Origin: Pseudomonas sp. UBA1879
GTDB lineage: Bacteria > Pseudomonadota > Gammaproteobacteria > Pseudomonadales > Pseudomonadaceae
Assembly (NCBI RefSeq): GCF_002338065.1
Contig: NZ_DDHJ01000004.1
Span: 325,943 to 389,942 of the forward strand
DNA length: 64,000 nucleotides
Reading direction: 5' to 3'
Shown here: piece after piece, positions 25,261-34,392 of the stretch
Position numbering within the stretch: the first letter of the stretch is position 1
Layout of the letters: every line of letters starts with the position of its first letter
Program-made: the position numbers and the translations under genes
Notes under the pieces: generated by a model
What the model was told of the DNA's origin: nothing
Databases searched by the model: none
What the model saw: the letters and a program-made list of their open reading frames with translations, nothing else

Positions 25261-26562
25261 CCCATGCCGCTGCATCTTTTCATTCAGAGTCCGGCGGGGC
25301 AGTTGCAGTTCGTTCATGACGCCTTTGATGTCGCCCTTGTGCCGACTCAAGGCCGAGCGCAGGCAGTGGGCTTCGAACGCTTCCTGCTGTGCCACGAGCG
25401 ACTGTCCCTCAGGCATATCGACCGAGACCGGGTTAGCCAGCCCAAGCACCTGCCGCTCGGCCGCATTGGCCAGTTCGCGCACATTGCCGGGCCAGTCATG
25501 GCTGAGCAGATGGCCTAACTGCCCACCGCTGAGCAGTGGTGCGTCGCGGCCTAGTCTTTCTGCCGCATGCCGGGAGAAATGTGCGAACAGCAGCGGGATG
25601 TCTTCGCGACGTTCCCGCAGAGGCGGCAGGCGCAGTTCGGCGATGTTCAGGCGATAGGCCAGGTCTTCGCGAAAACGCCCGGCGCGCGCCTCGTCCAGCA
25701 GATCGGGTTTGGTCGCGGCGATGATCCGCAGATTGACCTTGATGCTCTGATTTGAACCCAGTCGTTCGAAACGCCGTTCTTGAATCACCCGCAATAGCTT
25801 CACCTGCTGCGCCAACGGCATGCTTTCGATCTCGTCAAGAAACAGCGTGCCGCCGTCCGCGAATTCCAGCTTGCCGATGCGCTTGCCCTGAGCGCCCGTG
25901 AAGGCGCCGCTCTCGTGGCCAAACAATTCGGCCTCAAACAGCTGCTCGGGAATGGCCGCGCAATTGACCGCCACGAACGGTTTCTTCGCCCGGGGGCCGA
26001 AATCATGCAGGCAGCGAGCAACCATTTCCTTGCCGCTGCCGGTTTCGCCGCGAATCAGGACGTTGACCGGAAGTTGCGCCAGCTCCTGAACCTGACGTCG
26101 CAAAGTCTGCATCGCCGGGGCCAGGCCGAGTAGCGTGGCGTCGAGGCGGGTGCGGGTCTCGGCCTGTTCGTGCAACTGCCGGTTTTCCAGGACCAGCGCA
26201 CGCTTTTCCAGCGCACGTCGCAGGCTGCTCAACAGTGTTTCAGGCGTAAACGGTTTTTCCAGAAAGTCGTAGGCGCCGTCGCGCATGGCTTCGACCGCCA
26301 TGGGCACGTCGCCATGGCCTGTCAGCAAAATGAGCGGCAGATCGGCATCCCGGTTCTGTACGGCTGCCAGCAACTCCAGACCGCCCATACCCGGCATCCG
26401 CACGTCACTCAGAATCACACCCGGAAAGTGCGGAGGTAATTTCGCCAGGCAATCTTCGGCCCGGCTAAACAGCTGCACCTCGAAACCCGACAGCGACAGC
26501 CATTGTTCAACCGCTTCGCGAATGGGGGCCTCGTCATCGACCACGATCACCGAGTTCAACAT
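25225..26562 (-). CDS. mifR: NtrC-family sigma-54-dependent response regulator (MifR/DctD type)
   Basis: This 445-residue activator has a receiver domain with Asp53 and Lys103 and an AAA+ domain with Walker A GETGSGKE (172-179), the sigma-54 contact loop GAFTGA (219-224) and Walker B GGTLFLDEIE. A Fis-type helix-turn-helix is at the C-terminus. Its start overlaps the sensor gene stop by 7 nt. With a -24/-12 promoter at the neighbouring permease, it very probably drives kgtP with RpoN. MifR and DctD are hard to separate by sequence alone; I favour MifR because the permease is of MHS type and not DctA. Confidence 0.85.
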   Translation of the reverse strand: MLNSVIVVDDEAPIREAVEQWLSLSGFEVQLFSRAEDCLAKLPPHFPGVILSDVRMPGMGGLELLAAVQNRDADLPLILLTGHGDVPMAVEAMRDGAYDFLEKPFTPETLLSSLRRALEKRALVLENRQLHEQAETRTRLDATLLGLAPAMQTLRRQVQELAQLPVNVLIRGETGSGKEMVARCLHDFGPRAKKPFVAVNCAAIPEQLFEAELFGHESGAFTGAQGKRIGKLEFADGGTLFLDEIESMPLAQQVKLLRVIQERRFERLGSNQSIKVNLRIIAATKPDLLDEARAGRFREDLAYRLNIAELRLPPLRERREDIPLLFAHFSRHAAERLGRDAPLLSGGQLGHLLSHDWPGNVRELANAAERQVLGLANPVSVDMPEGQSLVAQQEAFEAHCLRSALSRHKGDIKGVMNELQLPRRTLNEKMQRHGLVRDDYLPDNS

Positions 26563-28313
26563 GCGGGTTCGGCCTCCGGGGCCCGGGTCAGAGAAAAGAA
26601 AAACTGTGCGCCATTGTTAAGGTTTTCTGCGCTCAAGCGACCCCCAAGTTCGTGCACGATGGCGTAAGACACCGCCAGGCCCAGCCCCAGGCCGTCGCCT
26701 ACCGGTTTGGTGGTGAAGAAGGGGTCGAACACGTTCGCCAGATGCTCATCGGCAATGCCGCCGCCGCTGTCAGCGATCGATAGGCGCCATTGCCCTTTGT
26801 CGTCGTCGATACGGATTTCCAGACGTTTGTGCGGTTTATCACGCATCGCGTCCAAGGCGTTGCGCAGCAGGTTGATCAGCACCTGTTCCAGACGAATCGC
26901 ATCGCCGCGTACCCAGGCGGGACGGGTCAGGTCCAGCACGCAACTGACACGCTCATCACGGATCCGAGCGTCCAGCAACAGCAGTGCCTGATCCACCACA
27001 CACGCCAGGTCCAGCCGTTCTCGCAGACCACTGGGACTTTTGCGGGCAAAGGTTTTGAGGTGGCCAGTGAGGGCGGCCATGCGCGTCAATTGCTGATCGA
27101 GCGGGGTCAGTGCCTTGTAAGCGTCGTCGACCCGCCCATGGTCGAGCAGCAAGCGCAGGGTAGCCAGTTGCATGCGTTGCGCAGTCAACGGCTGGTTGAT
27201 TTCGTGCGCCAGCGCCGCCGACATCTGCCCTAGCGCGGCCAGTTTGGTCGACTGCACCAGGCCGTCTTGCGCCGTCTGCAGATCGCGGGTGCGCGCTTCC
27301 ACCAGTTGTTCCAGTTCTTCGCGGCTGCGTTGCCGCATACGGGCCAGGCGCCAACGCTGGTAGAGAAACAGTCCCAAAAACACCAGCGTCAGCCAGATGC
27401 CTGCGGCCGCCAGCGCGGCGTTGCGCACGTCTTCTGCAGCGGGCTGGGGTTTGCGCAGCAGATGCAGGGTCCAGCCTTCTGCTTCGAGTGGCAGGGACTG
27501 CCAGAGGAAGTCCGATGCACCGCCCACGCCGTCGATCCGGCTCAGACGGCTGCTGTCGTTGAACGTGCGTAGCGGCTCGTGGACGAGGGGCATCAGCGGC
27601 TGTTTATCGTACTGGCGGGTACGGGTCAGTTCGGCGCGATCCTGATCGGACAATGGACGCAACGCCCGATAGCGCCAGCCCGGTTGATTGGCAATGAACA
27701 CAATGCCCTTGGCGTCGCTCACCAGCAGCAGGTCGTCGCCTTGAGCCCACGTGTGTTCAAGGTCGGGGAATTCGAGTTTGACCACCATCGCGCCGATGAA
27801 CTGGCCTGCGTCGTCGTACACCGCGCTGGAAAGGAAATAGCCGGGAATGCCGCTGGTCACGCCCACGGCATAGAAGCGTCCTACCCCATGGGCCTTGGTC
27901 TGGGTGAAATACGGGCGAAAGCCATAGTTGTGACCGACGTAACTGCTGGGCAATTGCCAGTTGCTGGCGGCGATGGCCAGACCGTGGCGATCGAGCAGTT
28001 CCAGTGTCGACGACTGCGCGGCGCCGTTGATCTGTTCCAGCTTGAGGTTGAGTGTCTGGGTGGTTTCAGGGCTGACCGGACCTTTCAATGCATCGCGCAG
28101 CTGTGGGTCGAGCGCCAGAACGGCAGGCAGTGCGCGATAGCGTTCGATCAACGTTTGCAGGGTGTTTGCGTAAAGGGACAGCTGGCCTTCGGCTCTGGCC
28201 GCGTCGTCCTCCAGGGAATGGCGCTGCGCCTGGTGCATCGCCAGCGTCGCGGCAATGGCTGTGCCTGCGAGGATCAGCAGGGTCGATAAGAGCAGACGGG
28301 CGGAGCGGGGCAT
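26556..28313 (-). CDS. mifS: membrane sensor histidine kinase (MifS/DctB type)
   Basis: This 585-residue kinase has an N-terminal membrane helix (residues 6-25), a periplasmic double-Cache sensor to about residue 300, and a second helix (GIWLTLVFLGLFLY, 306-319). A coiled coil follows, then the HisKA box with His370 in ALAHEINQPL and an HATPase with LINLLRNALDA and GLGLGLAVSY. It is coupled to the response regulator by a 7-nt overlap. DctB-like Cache sensors bind C4 or C5 dicarboxylates, in agreement with the permease next door. Confidence 0.85.
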   Translation of the reverse strand: MPRSARLLLSTLLILAGTAIAATLAMHQAQRHSLEDDAARAEGQLSLYANTLQTLIERYRALPAVLALDPQLRDALKGPVSPETTQTLNLKLEQINGAAQSSTLELLDRHGLAIAASNWQLPSSYVGHNYGFRPYFTQTKAHGVGRFYAVGVTSGIPGYFLSSAVYDDAGQFIGAMVVKLEFPDLEHTWAQGDDLLLVSDAKGIVFIANQPGWRYRALRPLSDQDRAELTRTRQYDKQPLMPLVHEPLRTFNDSSRLSRIDGVGGASDFLWQSLPLEAEGWTLHLLRKPQPAAEDVRNAALAAAGIWLTLVFLGLFLYQRWRLARMRQRSREELEQLVEARTRDLQTAQDGLVQSTKLAALGQMSAALAHEINQPLTAQRMQLATLRLLLDHGRVDDAYKALTPLDQQLTRMAALTGHLKTFARKSPSGLRERLDLACVVDQALLLLDARIRDERVSCVLDLTRPAWVRGDAIRLEQVLINLLRNALDAMRDKPHKRLEIRIDDDKGQWRLSIADSGGGIADEHLANVFDPFFTTKPVGDGLGLGLAVSYAIVHELGGRLSAENLNNGAQFFFSLTRAPEAEPAC

Positions 28314-28399
28314 GGTAAGTGGCCTGTCGACCTGAATGGGTTGACGTGTCGGGACCGTCGAAGGCGAACCCTGCTAGAGCGAATTCATTCGCAAACCTC

Positions 28400-28433
28400 T
28401 GTTTCAGACACGCCATAGGCATCGTCTGAAACA
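28400..28433. other. 10-bp inverted repeat between bglX and mifS
   Basis: TGTTTCAGAC (28400-28409) and GTCTGAAACA (28424-28433) are perfect complements with an inner GCC/GGC pair in the loop. It follows the bglX stop and precedes mifS on the minus strand. There is no T-run, so it may be either a terminator stem or an operator. Confidence 0.45.
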
Positions 28434-28468
28434 GCCGTTCGGACTCAATTCACGCCCGCAGAACCGGA

Positions 28469-30769
28469 TTACTGCAGGGCGAAGCTGGCTTCCTTCACGT
28501 CTTCGGAGTCGAGGCCGATCATCAGTTTGAAATCTCCGGCTTCAGCTGCGTACTTGAGCGAAGGATTAAAGAACTTCAAGTCTTCCTCGGTCAGCGTGAA
28601 CGTCACGGCTTTTTCTTCGCCTGGCTTCAGCATGATCTTCTGGAAGTTTTTCAGCTCTTTTACCGGGCGGCTCAGCGACGCGGCGATGTCTCGCAAGTAC
28701 AGCTGAACCACGGTTTCACCCGCGACCTTGCCGGTGTTCTTCACCTGCACGGTGGCGGTCAGCTTGTCGTTGCGGGTCATCTTGTTGATCGACAGCACGA
28801 TGTCCGAAACGCTGAACTGCGTATAGCTCAAGCCATAACCGAACGGGAACAGCGGGCTGGTCGGCTCTTCGAAGTAGTTCGACGTGTAGTTCGAATCGTT
28901 CGGGCGATACGGGCGGCCAGTGTTCAGGTGGTTGTAGTACGCAGGCACCTGGCCCACCGAGCGCGGGAAGGTCATCGGCAGCTTGCCGGACGGGTTGTAG
29001 TCGCCGAACAGCACATCTGCCAGCGCGTTACCGCCCTCGGTGCCGAGGAACCAGCTCTCGACCATCGCGTCGGCCTGTTTGTTTTCTTCACCCAACGCCA
29101 ACGGACGACCGTTCATCAGGACGATGACCAGTGGTTTTCCGGTGGCCTTGAGCGCCTTGATCAGGTCGCGTTGACGGCCCGGCAGCACCAGATCGACACG
29201 GCTGGCGGCTTCGTGGGACATGTTGCGGGATTCGCCGACCACGGCAACGACCACGTCCGACTGCCCGGCGACCTTGACCGCTTCGTCGATCATGTCCTGC
29301 TCGGGACGGCCGTCGATGTGAATCTGGTCTTCCATCTTGTCCAGATAGGCGATGGCCTCTTGGTTATCAGTGATGTTGGTACCCGGCGCGTAGAGCAACC
29401 TGGCCTTGTCGCCGACGGCATTGGCCAGGCCGTCGTAGGCGCTGACGGTCTGGCGGGCGAGGCCTGCCGCCGACCAACTGCCGAGCATGTCCACCGAGCT
29501 TTTCGCCAACGGGCCGATGACAGCGATGGTGCCTTGCTTCTTCAGCGGCAGGGTGTCGTTTTCGTTCTTCAACAGCACCACGCTGCGGCGCGCAACGTCG
29601 CGAGCCTCTGCGCGGTGCAAGCGGTTTTCGGCGTTACGGTCGGCCGGGTCGTCCACCGCTGCACCGATGCGCAGGTACGGGTTGGCGAACAGGCCCATTT
29701 CCCATTTCGCGCCAAGGACTTCTCGCACGGCGTTGTCGACTTCCTGAACCGACACTTCGCCGCTCTTCACCAGCGCGGGCAATTCTTCGCCGTAGGCCTT
29801 GTCGTTCATGCTCAAGTCGACGCCGGCCTTGATCGCCAGCTTCGCGGCTTCGCGGAAGTCCTTGGCGACGCCGTGGTCAATGAGTTCCTTGATTGCACCG
29901 TGGTCGCTGACAGTCACGCCTTTGAAGCCCCAATCCCTGCGCAGCACGTCTTGCAAGAGCCACGCGTTGGAGGTCGATGGCACCCCGTTGATGGCGTTCA
30001 GCGCAACCATCACGCCCCCGGCGCCGGCGTCGATGGCCGCGCGGTAAGGCGGCAGGTAATCCTGTTGCATGCGCACCGGGCTCATGTCCACGGTGTTGTA
30101 GTCACGACCGCCCTCGACAGCGCCATACAGCGCGAAGTGTTTGACTGCCGCCATGATGCTGTTAGGCGCTTGCGTGCTGGTGCCCTGAAAAGCGCGGGTC
30201 ATGGTGGCCGAGAGGCGCGAGACGAGGTAGGTGTCTTCGCCGAATCCTTCGGAACTGCGGCCCCAGCGGGCGTCACGGGTGATGTCGACCATCGGCGCGA
30301 AGGTCATGTCCACGCCATCGGCGGCGGCTTCGATGGCCGACACACGACCGGCGCGGGTCACGGCGTTCATGTCCCAAGTCGATGCCAGACCCAGGCTGAT
30401 CGGGAAAATGGTGCGTTGGCCGTGGACCACGTCGTAGGCGAAGAACATTGGAATTTTGGTGCGGCTTTGTTTGACGGCAGCGTCCTGCATGGCGCGGTTG
30501 TCAGGCAGCAGGACCGAGTTGAACGTGCCGCCGATCCGGCCAGCCGCGATTTCCTTGACGATTTCCGATTTCGGCATCTCGGGGCCGATGCTGATGAGGC
30601 GCAGTTGACCGATCTTCTCGTCGAGGGTCATCTGCTTCATCAAGTTAGCGATGAAAGCATTCTTGGCTTGCAGCGTGGAGGCATTACTGGCGGGTTTGAC
30701 GGCGGTTTCAGCCCAGGCGGACTGACTGACCAGACCAATGACAAAACTCAGTAAACACAGCTTATTCAT
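28469..30769 (-). CDS. bglX: periplasmic beta-glucosidase BglX (GH3)
   Basis: This is a glycoside hydrolase family 3 enzyme of 766 residues with a signal peptide (MNKLCLLSFVIGLVSQSAWA). Its catalytic nucleophile is Asp289 in GVTVSDHGAI, the KHF loop is at 210-212, a C-terminal GH3 domain holds the SWFLGTEGGNALADVLFG region, and a fibronectin-III-like end domain starts around residue 670. It releases glucose from beta-glucosides in the periplasm. I use the ATG at 30769 because the signal peptide begins there; an upstream frame adds 41 residues without such a signal. Confidence 0.93.
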   Translation of the reverse strand: MNKLCLLSFVIGLVSQSAWAETAVKPASNASTLQAKNAFIANLMKQMTLDEKIGQLRLISIGPEMPKSEIVKEIAAGRIGGTFNSVLLPDNRAMQDAAVKQSRTKIPMFFAYDVVHGQRTIFPISLGLASTWDMNAVTRAGRVSAIEAAADGVDMTFAPMVDITRDARWGRSSEGFGEDTYLVSRLSATMTRAFQGTSTQAPNSIMAAVKHFALYGAVEGGRDYNTVDMSPVRMQQDYLPPYRAAIDAGAGGVMVALNAINGVPSTSNAWLLQDVLRRDWGFKGVTVSDHGAIKELIDHGVAKDFREAAKLAIKAGVDLSMNDKAYGEELPALVKSGEVSVQEVDNAVREVLGAKWEMGLFANPYLRIGAAVDDPADRNAENRLHRAEARDVARRSVVLLKNENDTLPLKKQGTIAVIGPLAKSSVDMLGSWSAAGLARQTVSAYDGLANAVGDKARLLYAPGTNITDNQEAIAYLDKMEDQIHIDGRPEQDMIDEAVKVAGQSDVVVAVVGESRNMSHEAASRVDLVLPGRQRDLIKALKATGKPLVIVLMNGRPLALGEENKQADAMVESWFLGTEGGNALADVLFGDYNPSGKLPMTFPRSVGQVPAYYNHLNTGRPYRPNDSNYTSNYFEEPTSPLFPFGYGLSYTQFSVSDIVLSINKMTRNDKLTATVQVKNTGKVAGETVVQLYLRDIAASLSRPVKELKNFQKIMLKPGEEKAVTFTLTEEDLKFFNPSLKYAAEAGDFKLMIGLDSEDVKEASFALQ

Positions 30770-31050
30770 GAATGATTTTCTCAAGGCGTGGACCGGCAAC
30801 TCGCGCGAAATACCCGGTGGCCTTAGTTTTGAAGTGAAACCTTTGGTTTTTATTGTCATCAGGACGAGGCGGTCGCTGAACTCCTGACGCATCCGGGCAT
30901 CAGTAGCGCAACGAGTTTTATCCGATCGCAGCCCGGCAATCCAGAGCCTGACGACGTAATGGGCCGAGATTATGCCGGGGATCGTCTGATTTGGCTAAAG
31001 TCATGTCTGACGGGAAGACAAACCACGAATCACCAAGGAGCACGCAGGCC

Positions 31051-31674
31051 ATGCAAATAGAGCGTTATGGGCACATTCGGGGCAGTCGTTACAATTTGTC
31101 ACTGACACTGCTGATGCTGCTGAGCACGTTGCTGGCCGGGTGCGGCATCAACAACATTCCGACCTACGACGAACAGGTCAAATCGGCCTGGGCGCAAGTG
31201 CAGAACCAGTACCAGCGTCGGGCAGACCTCATTCCGAATCTGGTGGAGACCGTGAAGGGCTACGCCAAACAGGAGCAGGACACGCTGACCGCGGTCATTG
31301 AGGCGCGCGCCAAGGCCACGTCTATTCAGGTGGACGCCAGCACCCTGAACGACCCCGCCAAACTCAAGCAATTCCAGGATGCGCAGGGCCAACTCACGGG
31401 CGCCCTGAGCCGACTGATGGTGGTGTCCGAGCGCTACCCGGATCTTAAATCCAACCAGAATTTCCTGGCCTTGCAGTCGCAACTCGAGGGCACGGAAAAC
31501 CGCATCGCCGTCGCCCGCCGCGATTTCATCGCCGCAGTCGAAAAATACAACACTGAAATCCGCACCTTCCCTGGCCGCCTCTGGCATTCGGTGATGTACA
31601 GCGACCTGCCCGTTCGCCCCAATTTCGAAGCCACTGCCGCGGACGCCGATAAAGCGCCGCAAGTGAAATTCTGA
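31051..31674 (+). CDS. lemA: LemA-family lipoprotein
   Basis: This 207-residue LemA-family protein has a lipobox at LLAGC (STLLAGCGINN) followed by the long helical LemA body (VKSAWAQVQNQYQRRADLIPNLVETVKGYA). AAGGAG lies 10 nt before the ATG at 31051; an in-frame upstream ATG would put 20 residues before the signal. It overlaps the next gene by one base (TGATG). LemA proteins are usually paired with TPM-domain proteins in a membrane-associated system of unclear role, and that arrangement is complete here. It is not the GacS sensor once called LemA. Confidence 0.85.
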   Translation: MQIERYGHIRGSRYNLSLTLLMLLSTLLAGCGINNIPTYDEQVKSAWAQVQNQYQRRADLIPNLVETVKGYAKQEQDTLTAVIEARAKATSIQVDASTLNDPAKLKQFQDAQGQLTGALSRLMVVSERYPDLKSNQNFLALQSQLEGTENRIAVARRDFIAAVEKYNTEIRTFPGRLWHSVMYSDLPVRPNFEATAADADKAPQVKF

Positions 31675-32417
31675 TGCGGTGGGCGCGGGCGGGCGCCACA
31701 GTCGCGGTTCTGGCGCTGCTGTTGGGCGTGTTTGCAGGGCAGAGCTTCGCTCAAATCACGTTTCCGCCGCTGAGTGGGAGGGTGGTCGATGCGGCTGGCA
31801 TGATCGACGACCCGAGCCGAGAGCATCTGTCGCAGATGCTACGGGCTCACGAAGAGCTGACCACCGAACAGGTTGTGGTGGTGACCGTGCCCAATCTGCA
31901 AGGCAGCACGATCGAGGACTACGGCTATCAGCTCGGGCGTTACTGGGGCATCGGCCAGCAGGGCAAGGACAACGGTGCGCTGCTGATTGTCGCCAAGGAC
32001 GAGCGCAAGGTACGCATCGAGGTTGGGTACGGCCTTGAGGATCGTCTGACCGATGCGCAGTCATCGGTGATCATCAATCAGATCATTACACCGGCGTTCA
32101 AGCAGGGCGATTTCGTCGGGGGCATCAATAAAGGCACGGAGGCCATCGTTCAGGTCCTGGGCGGCGATCCATTGGCCGAGCCGGTGGTCGGTGCGACGGG
32201 CGGGGACGACGTGACCGATTGGCGCATGACCCTGTTGTTCTTCGTCCTGTTCGTGATGGCAGCCTATATCAGCGCCCGTTGGGGCGGGGGACTCGGCTAC
32301 ATCGGTTCGGGCGGTTCGGGCGGCTTTGGGTCGGGTGGTTCCCGCGGATCGAGCTCCGGTGGCATGAGCGGCGGCGGGGGCAGTTTTGGTGGGGGCGGCG
32401 CCTCTGGCGGCTGGTAG
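31674..32417 (+). CDS. TPM-domain protein with glycine-rich tail (YgcG-like)
   Basis: This 247-residue exported protein has a signal peptide (cleavage after GQSFA), a TPM domain (VVDAAGMIDDP through VRIEVGYGLEDRLTD), one membrane helix (MTLLFFVLFVMAAYISA) and a C-terminal Gly/Ser-rich tail (SGGGGSFGGGGASGGW). The same organisation is found in the YgcG/TPM family next to LemA. Its start shares one base with the lemA stop. Confidence 0.85.
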   Translation: MRWARAGATVAVLALLLGVFAGQSFAQITFPPLSGRVVDAAGMIDDPSREHLSQMLRAHEELTTEQVVVVTVPNLQGSTIEDYGYQLGRYWGIGQQGKDNGALLIVAKDERKVRIEVGYGLEDRLTDAQSSVIINQIITPAFKQGDFVGGINKGTEAIVQVLGGDPLAEPVVGATGGDDVTDWRMTLLFFVLFVMAAYISARWGGGLGYIGSGGSGGFGSGGSRGSSSGGMSGGGGSFGGGGASGGW

Positions 32418-32449
32418 TCGATGGCTATTGATAAGGCAGGACTGGACCC

Positions 32450-33067
32450 ATGGCATTACTGACGGAAGACGAACAACGACAAGTCGCAAGGGCGATTGAA
32501 GCGGTCGAGCGCGATACGGATGCCGAACTGGTCACGGTGTTGGCCGCCAGCGCCGACGATTACGCGTATGCACCGCTGATCTGGGCAGGATTGATCGCAC
32601 TGCTGCTGCCCGGGCTGATCAACTTTTACCCTGGTTGGCTCAATGCCAATGAGCTGCTGTTGACTCAGATTGCGACGTTCATCGTCGTCGCGCTCTTGTG
32701 CCGATTGCCTTCGATCACCACGCGCCTGGTGCCGGCATCTGTTCGCCACTGGCGAGCCGGGAGCCTGGCCCGGCGGCAATTTCTGGAACAAAACCTTCAT
32801 GCGACGGCCAGCGGCACCGGGGTGCTGATTTTCGTCAGTGAGGCCGAGCGCTATGTCGAGATCATCGTTGACGACGGCATCGCCCGGAAAGTGGACGACA
32901 TGGTGTGGCGTTCGATGGTCGATGTGTTCACCCGACAGGTGAGCGAAGGCCGAATTCTCGACGGGTTTTTGGGCTGCATACACGCCTGTGGTCAGGTATT
33001 GAGCGATCAGGTGCCGGTGACGCAGGCACGCAATGAGTTGCCGAATCGCTTGGTGGTGCTGGAGTAG
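32450..33067 (+). CDS. second TPM-domain membrane protein
   Basis: This 205-residue protein has an N-terminal TPM start (ALLTEDEQRQVARAIEAVERDTDAEL), two membrane helices (APLIWAGLIALLLPGLI and LLLTQIATFIVVALLC) and the remaining TPM strand pattern (GVLIFVSEAERYVEIIVDDGIARKV). It lies 32 nt after the first TPM gene and completes a LemA-TPM-TPM operon. The role is unknown beyond membrane association. Confidence 0.82.
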   Translation: MALLTEDEQRQVARAIEAVERDTDAELVTVLAASADDYAYAPLIWAGLIALLLPGLINFYPGWLNANELLLTQIATFIVVALLCRLPSITTRLVPASVRHWRAGSLARRQFLEQNLHATASGTGVLIFVSEAERYVEIIVDDGIARKVDDMVWRSMVDVFTRQVSEGRILDGFLGCIHACGQVLSDQVPVTQARNELPNRLVVLE

Positions 33068-33087
33068 CCTAATCCGATCTGCGGACC

Positions 33088-33116
33088 TGAGGTGGTAAAT
33101 ATTTATATCCACCTCA
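33088..33116. other. inverted repeat after the LemA-TPM operon
   Basis: TGAGGTGG (33088-33095) and CCACCTCA (33109-33116) flank an AT-only 13-nt loop that contains TAAATATTTA. It lies between the operon stop and the methyltransferase start. It may be an operator for the downstream gene or a weak terminator. Confidence 0.45.
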
Positions 33117-33174
33117 TCGCTGTACCCGCCTAAAATACCGGCCTCGCATTTTCCGCTTACCGAGGCTTCACCCG

Positions 33175-34392
33175 ATGTCCGCTACCGCACCTGCCGTCTT
33201 GCCTGTTCAGGATCACCGCGCCCAGTTCTTGAGCCTGCTGGACACCTGCCTGACGCAGAGCTCGCTGGTCAAGCTCGTGCTGGCTAAATACGTCGGCAGC
33301 GAAGCGGAATTGCAGCGGATCATCATCAAGCCGACAACCCTCAAGGATCAGGCCTGCCTGTCCTTCGTTTATCGGTACAAGACCCGGGATATCACCAAGA
33401 ATTACCCACTGGTCGATGCGCAGGCGCTAATCGCCAGTCTGCTGCCCGAGTCCTTCAAGAATGCCCATATGCTGTCTCTCACTGACGAAGTGCAACTGGA
33501 GTTCAGCAAGAAGGGCAAAAGCATGCTGTTCCGCAATACTTCACAACAGCAGCGGGCAGCACCCTCTGCCGAGCATGATCGCGAGAAGAAGCGTTACCTT
33601 GAGCTGAGCCGTCCGTTCCTCACCGACCTGGGCGTGACGAACAAGCAACATGAGCTGATTCCGGCCATGTCGCGCAAATGGAAGCAGATCAACAAGTTCA
33701 TTGAAGTGTTCTCCCACGCTCTAAGCACCTCGCCCATCACTCTCGACAAGCCGGTGACGGTCGCCGATTTCGGTTCGGGCAAAGGCTACCTGACCTTCGC
33801 TATTCACGATTACCTGCGCAACACGTTGCAGGTGGAGGGGGAAGTGACGGGGGTTGAGCTACGCGAGGACATGGTCACTCTGTGCAACAACGCCGCGGAG
33901 CGGCTGGAGCATCCGGGTCTGGTGTTCAAATGCGGTGACGTGCGCTCTGTGGTGCCAGGCGCACTGGACGTGATGATTGCGCTGCATGCCTGCGACATCG
34001 CCACCGACTATGCGATCCACACCGGGATTCGCTCGGGCGCGTCGATCATCATGTGTTCGCCGTGCTGTCACAAACAGGTCCGCTTGCAGATCCAAAGCCC
34101 AACCCTGCTCAAGCCGATGCTGCAATACGGTTTGCACATGGGGCAGCAGGCAGAGATGGTCACCGATGCGTTGCGCGCGCTGCTGCTGGAAGCGTGTGGC
34201 TATGAAACCAAGGTATTCGAGTTTATTTCGTTGGAGCACACCAACAAGAACAAGATGATCCTGGCGGTCAAGCGCTCGACGTCAGTTGACCCCGCTGACC
34301 TGCTGGTGAGAATCCAGGAATTGAAAGCGTTCTACAACATTCAGGAGCAATGCCTGGAGACGCTGCTCCAGGCGGATGGTTTGCTGGGTTAA
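33175..34392 (+). CDS. SAM-dependent methyltransferase (METTL25/GSTCD-like)
   Basis: This 405-residue protein has a class I methyltransferase core in its second half: motif I VADFGSGKGYLTFA near residue 197, ALHACDIATDYAI near 270 and SPCCHKQ near 297. The HACD and PCCH motifs are those of the methyltransferase family that includes METTL25/GSTCD. The N-terminal 150 residues (KLVLAKYVGSEAELQRI) are specific to bacterial members. The substrate is unknown. GAGGCTTC precedes the ATG. Confidence 0.75.
   Translation: MSATAPAVLPVQDHRAQFLSLLDTCLTQSSLVKLVLAKYVGSEAELQRIIIKPTTLKDQACLSFVYRYKTRDITKNYPLVDAQALIASLLPESFKNAHMLSLTDEVQLEFSKKGKSMLFRNTSQQQRAAPSAEHDREKKRYLELSRPFLTDLGVTNKQHELIPAMSRKWKQINKFIEVFSHALSTSPITLDKPVTVADFGSGKGYLTFAIHDYLRNTLQVEGEVTGVELREDMVTLCNNAAERLEHPGLVFKCGDVRSVVPGALDVMIALHACDIATDYAIHTGIRSGASIIMCSPCCHKQVRLQIQSPTLLKPMLQYGLHMGQQAEMVTDALRALLLEACGYETKVFEFISLEHTNKNKMILAVKRSTSVDPADLLVRIQELKAFYNIQEQCLETLLQADGLLG

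Noticed and set aside
28928..30754. 608-codon open frame antisense to bglX
   Set aside because: Antisense shadow of a conserved GH3 enzyme; no motifs or ribosome site.
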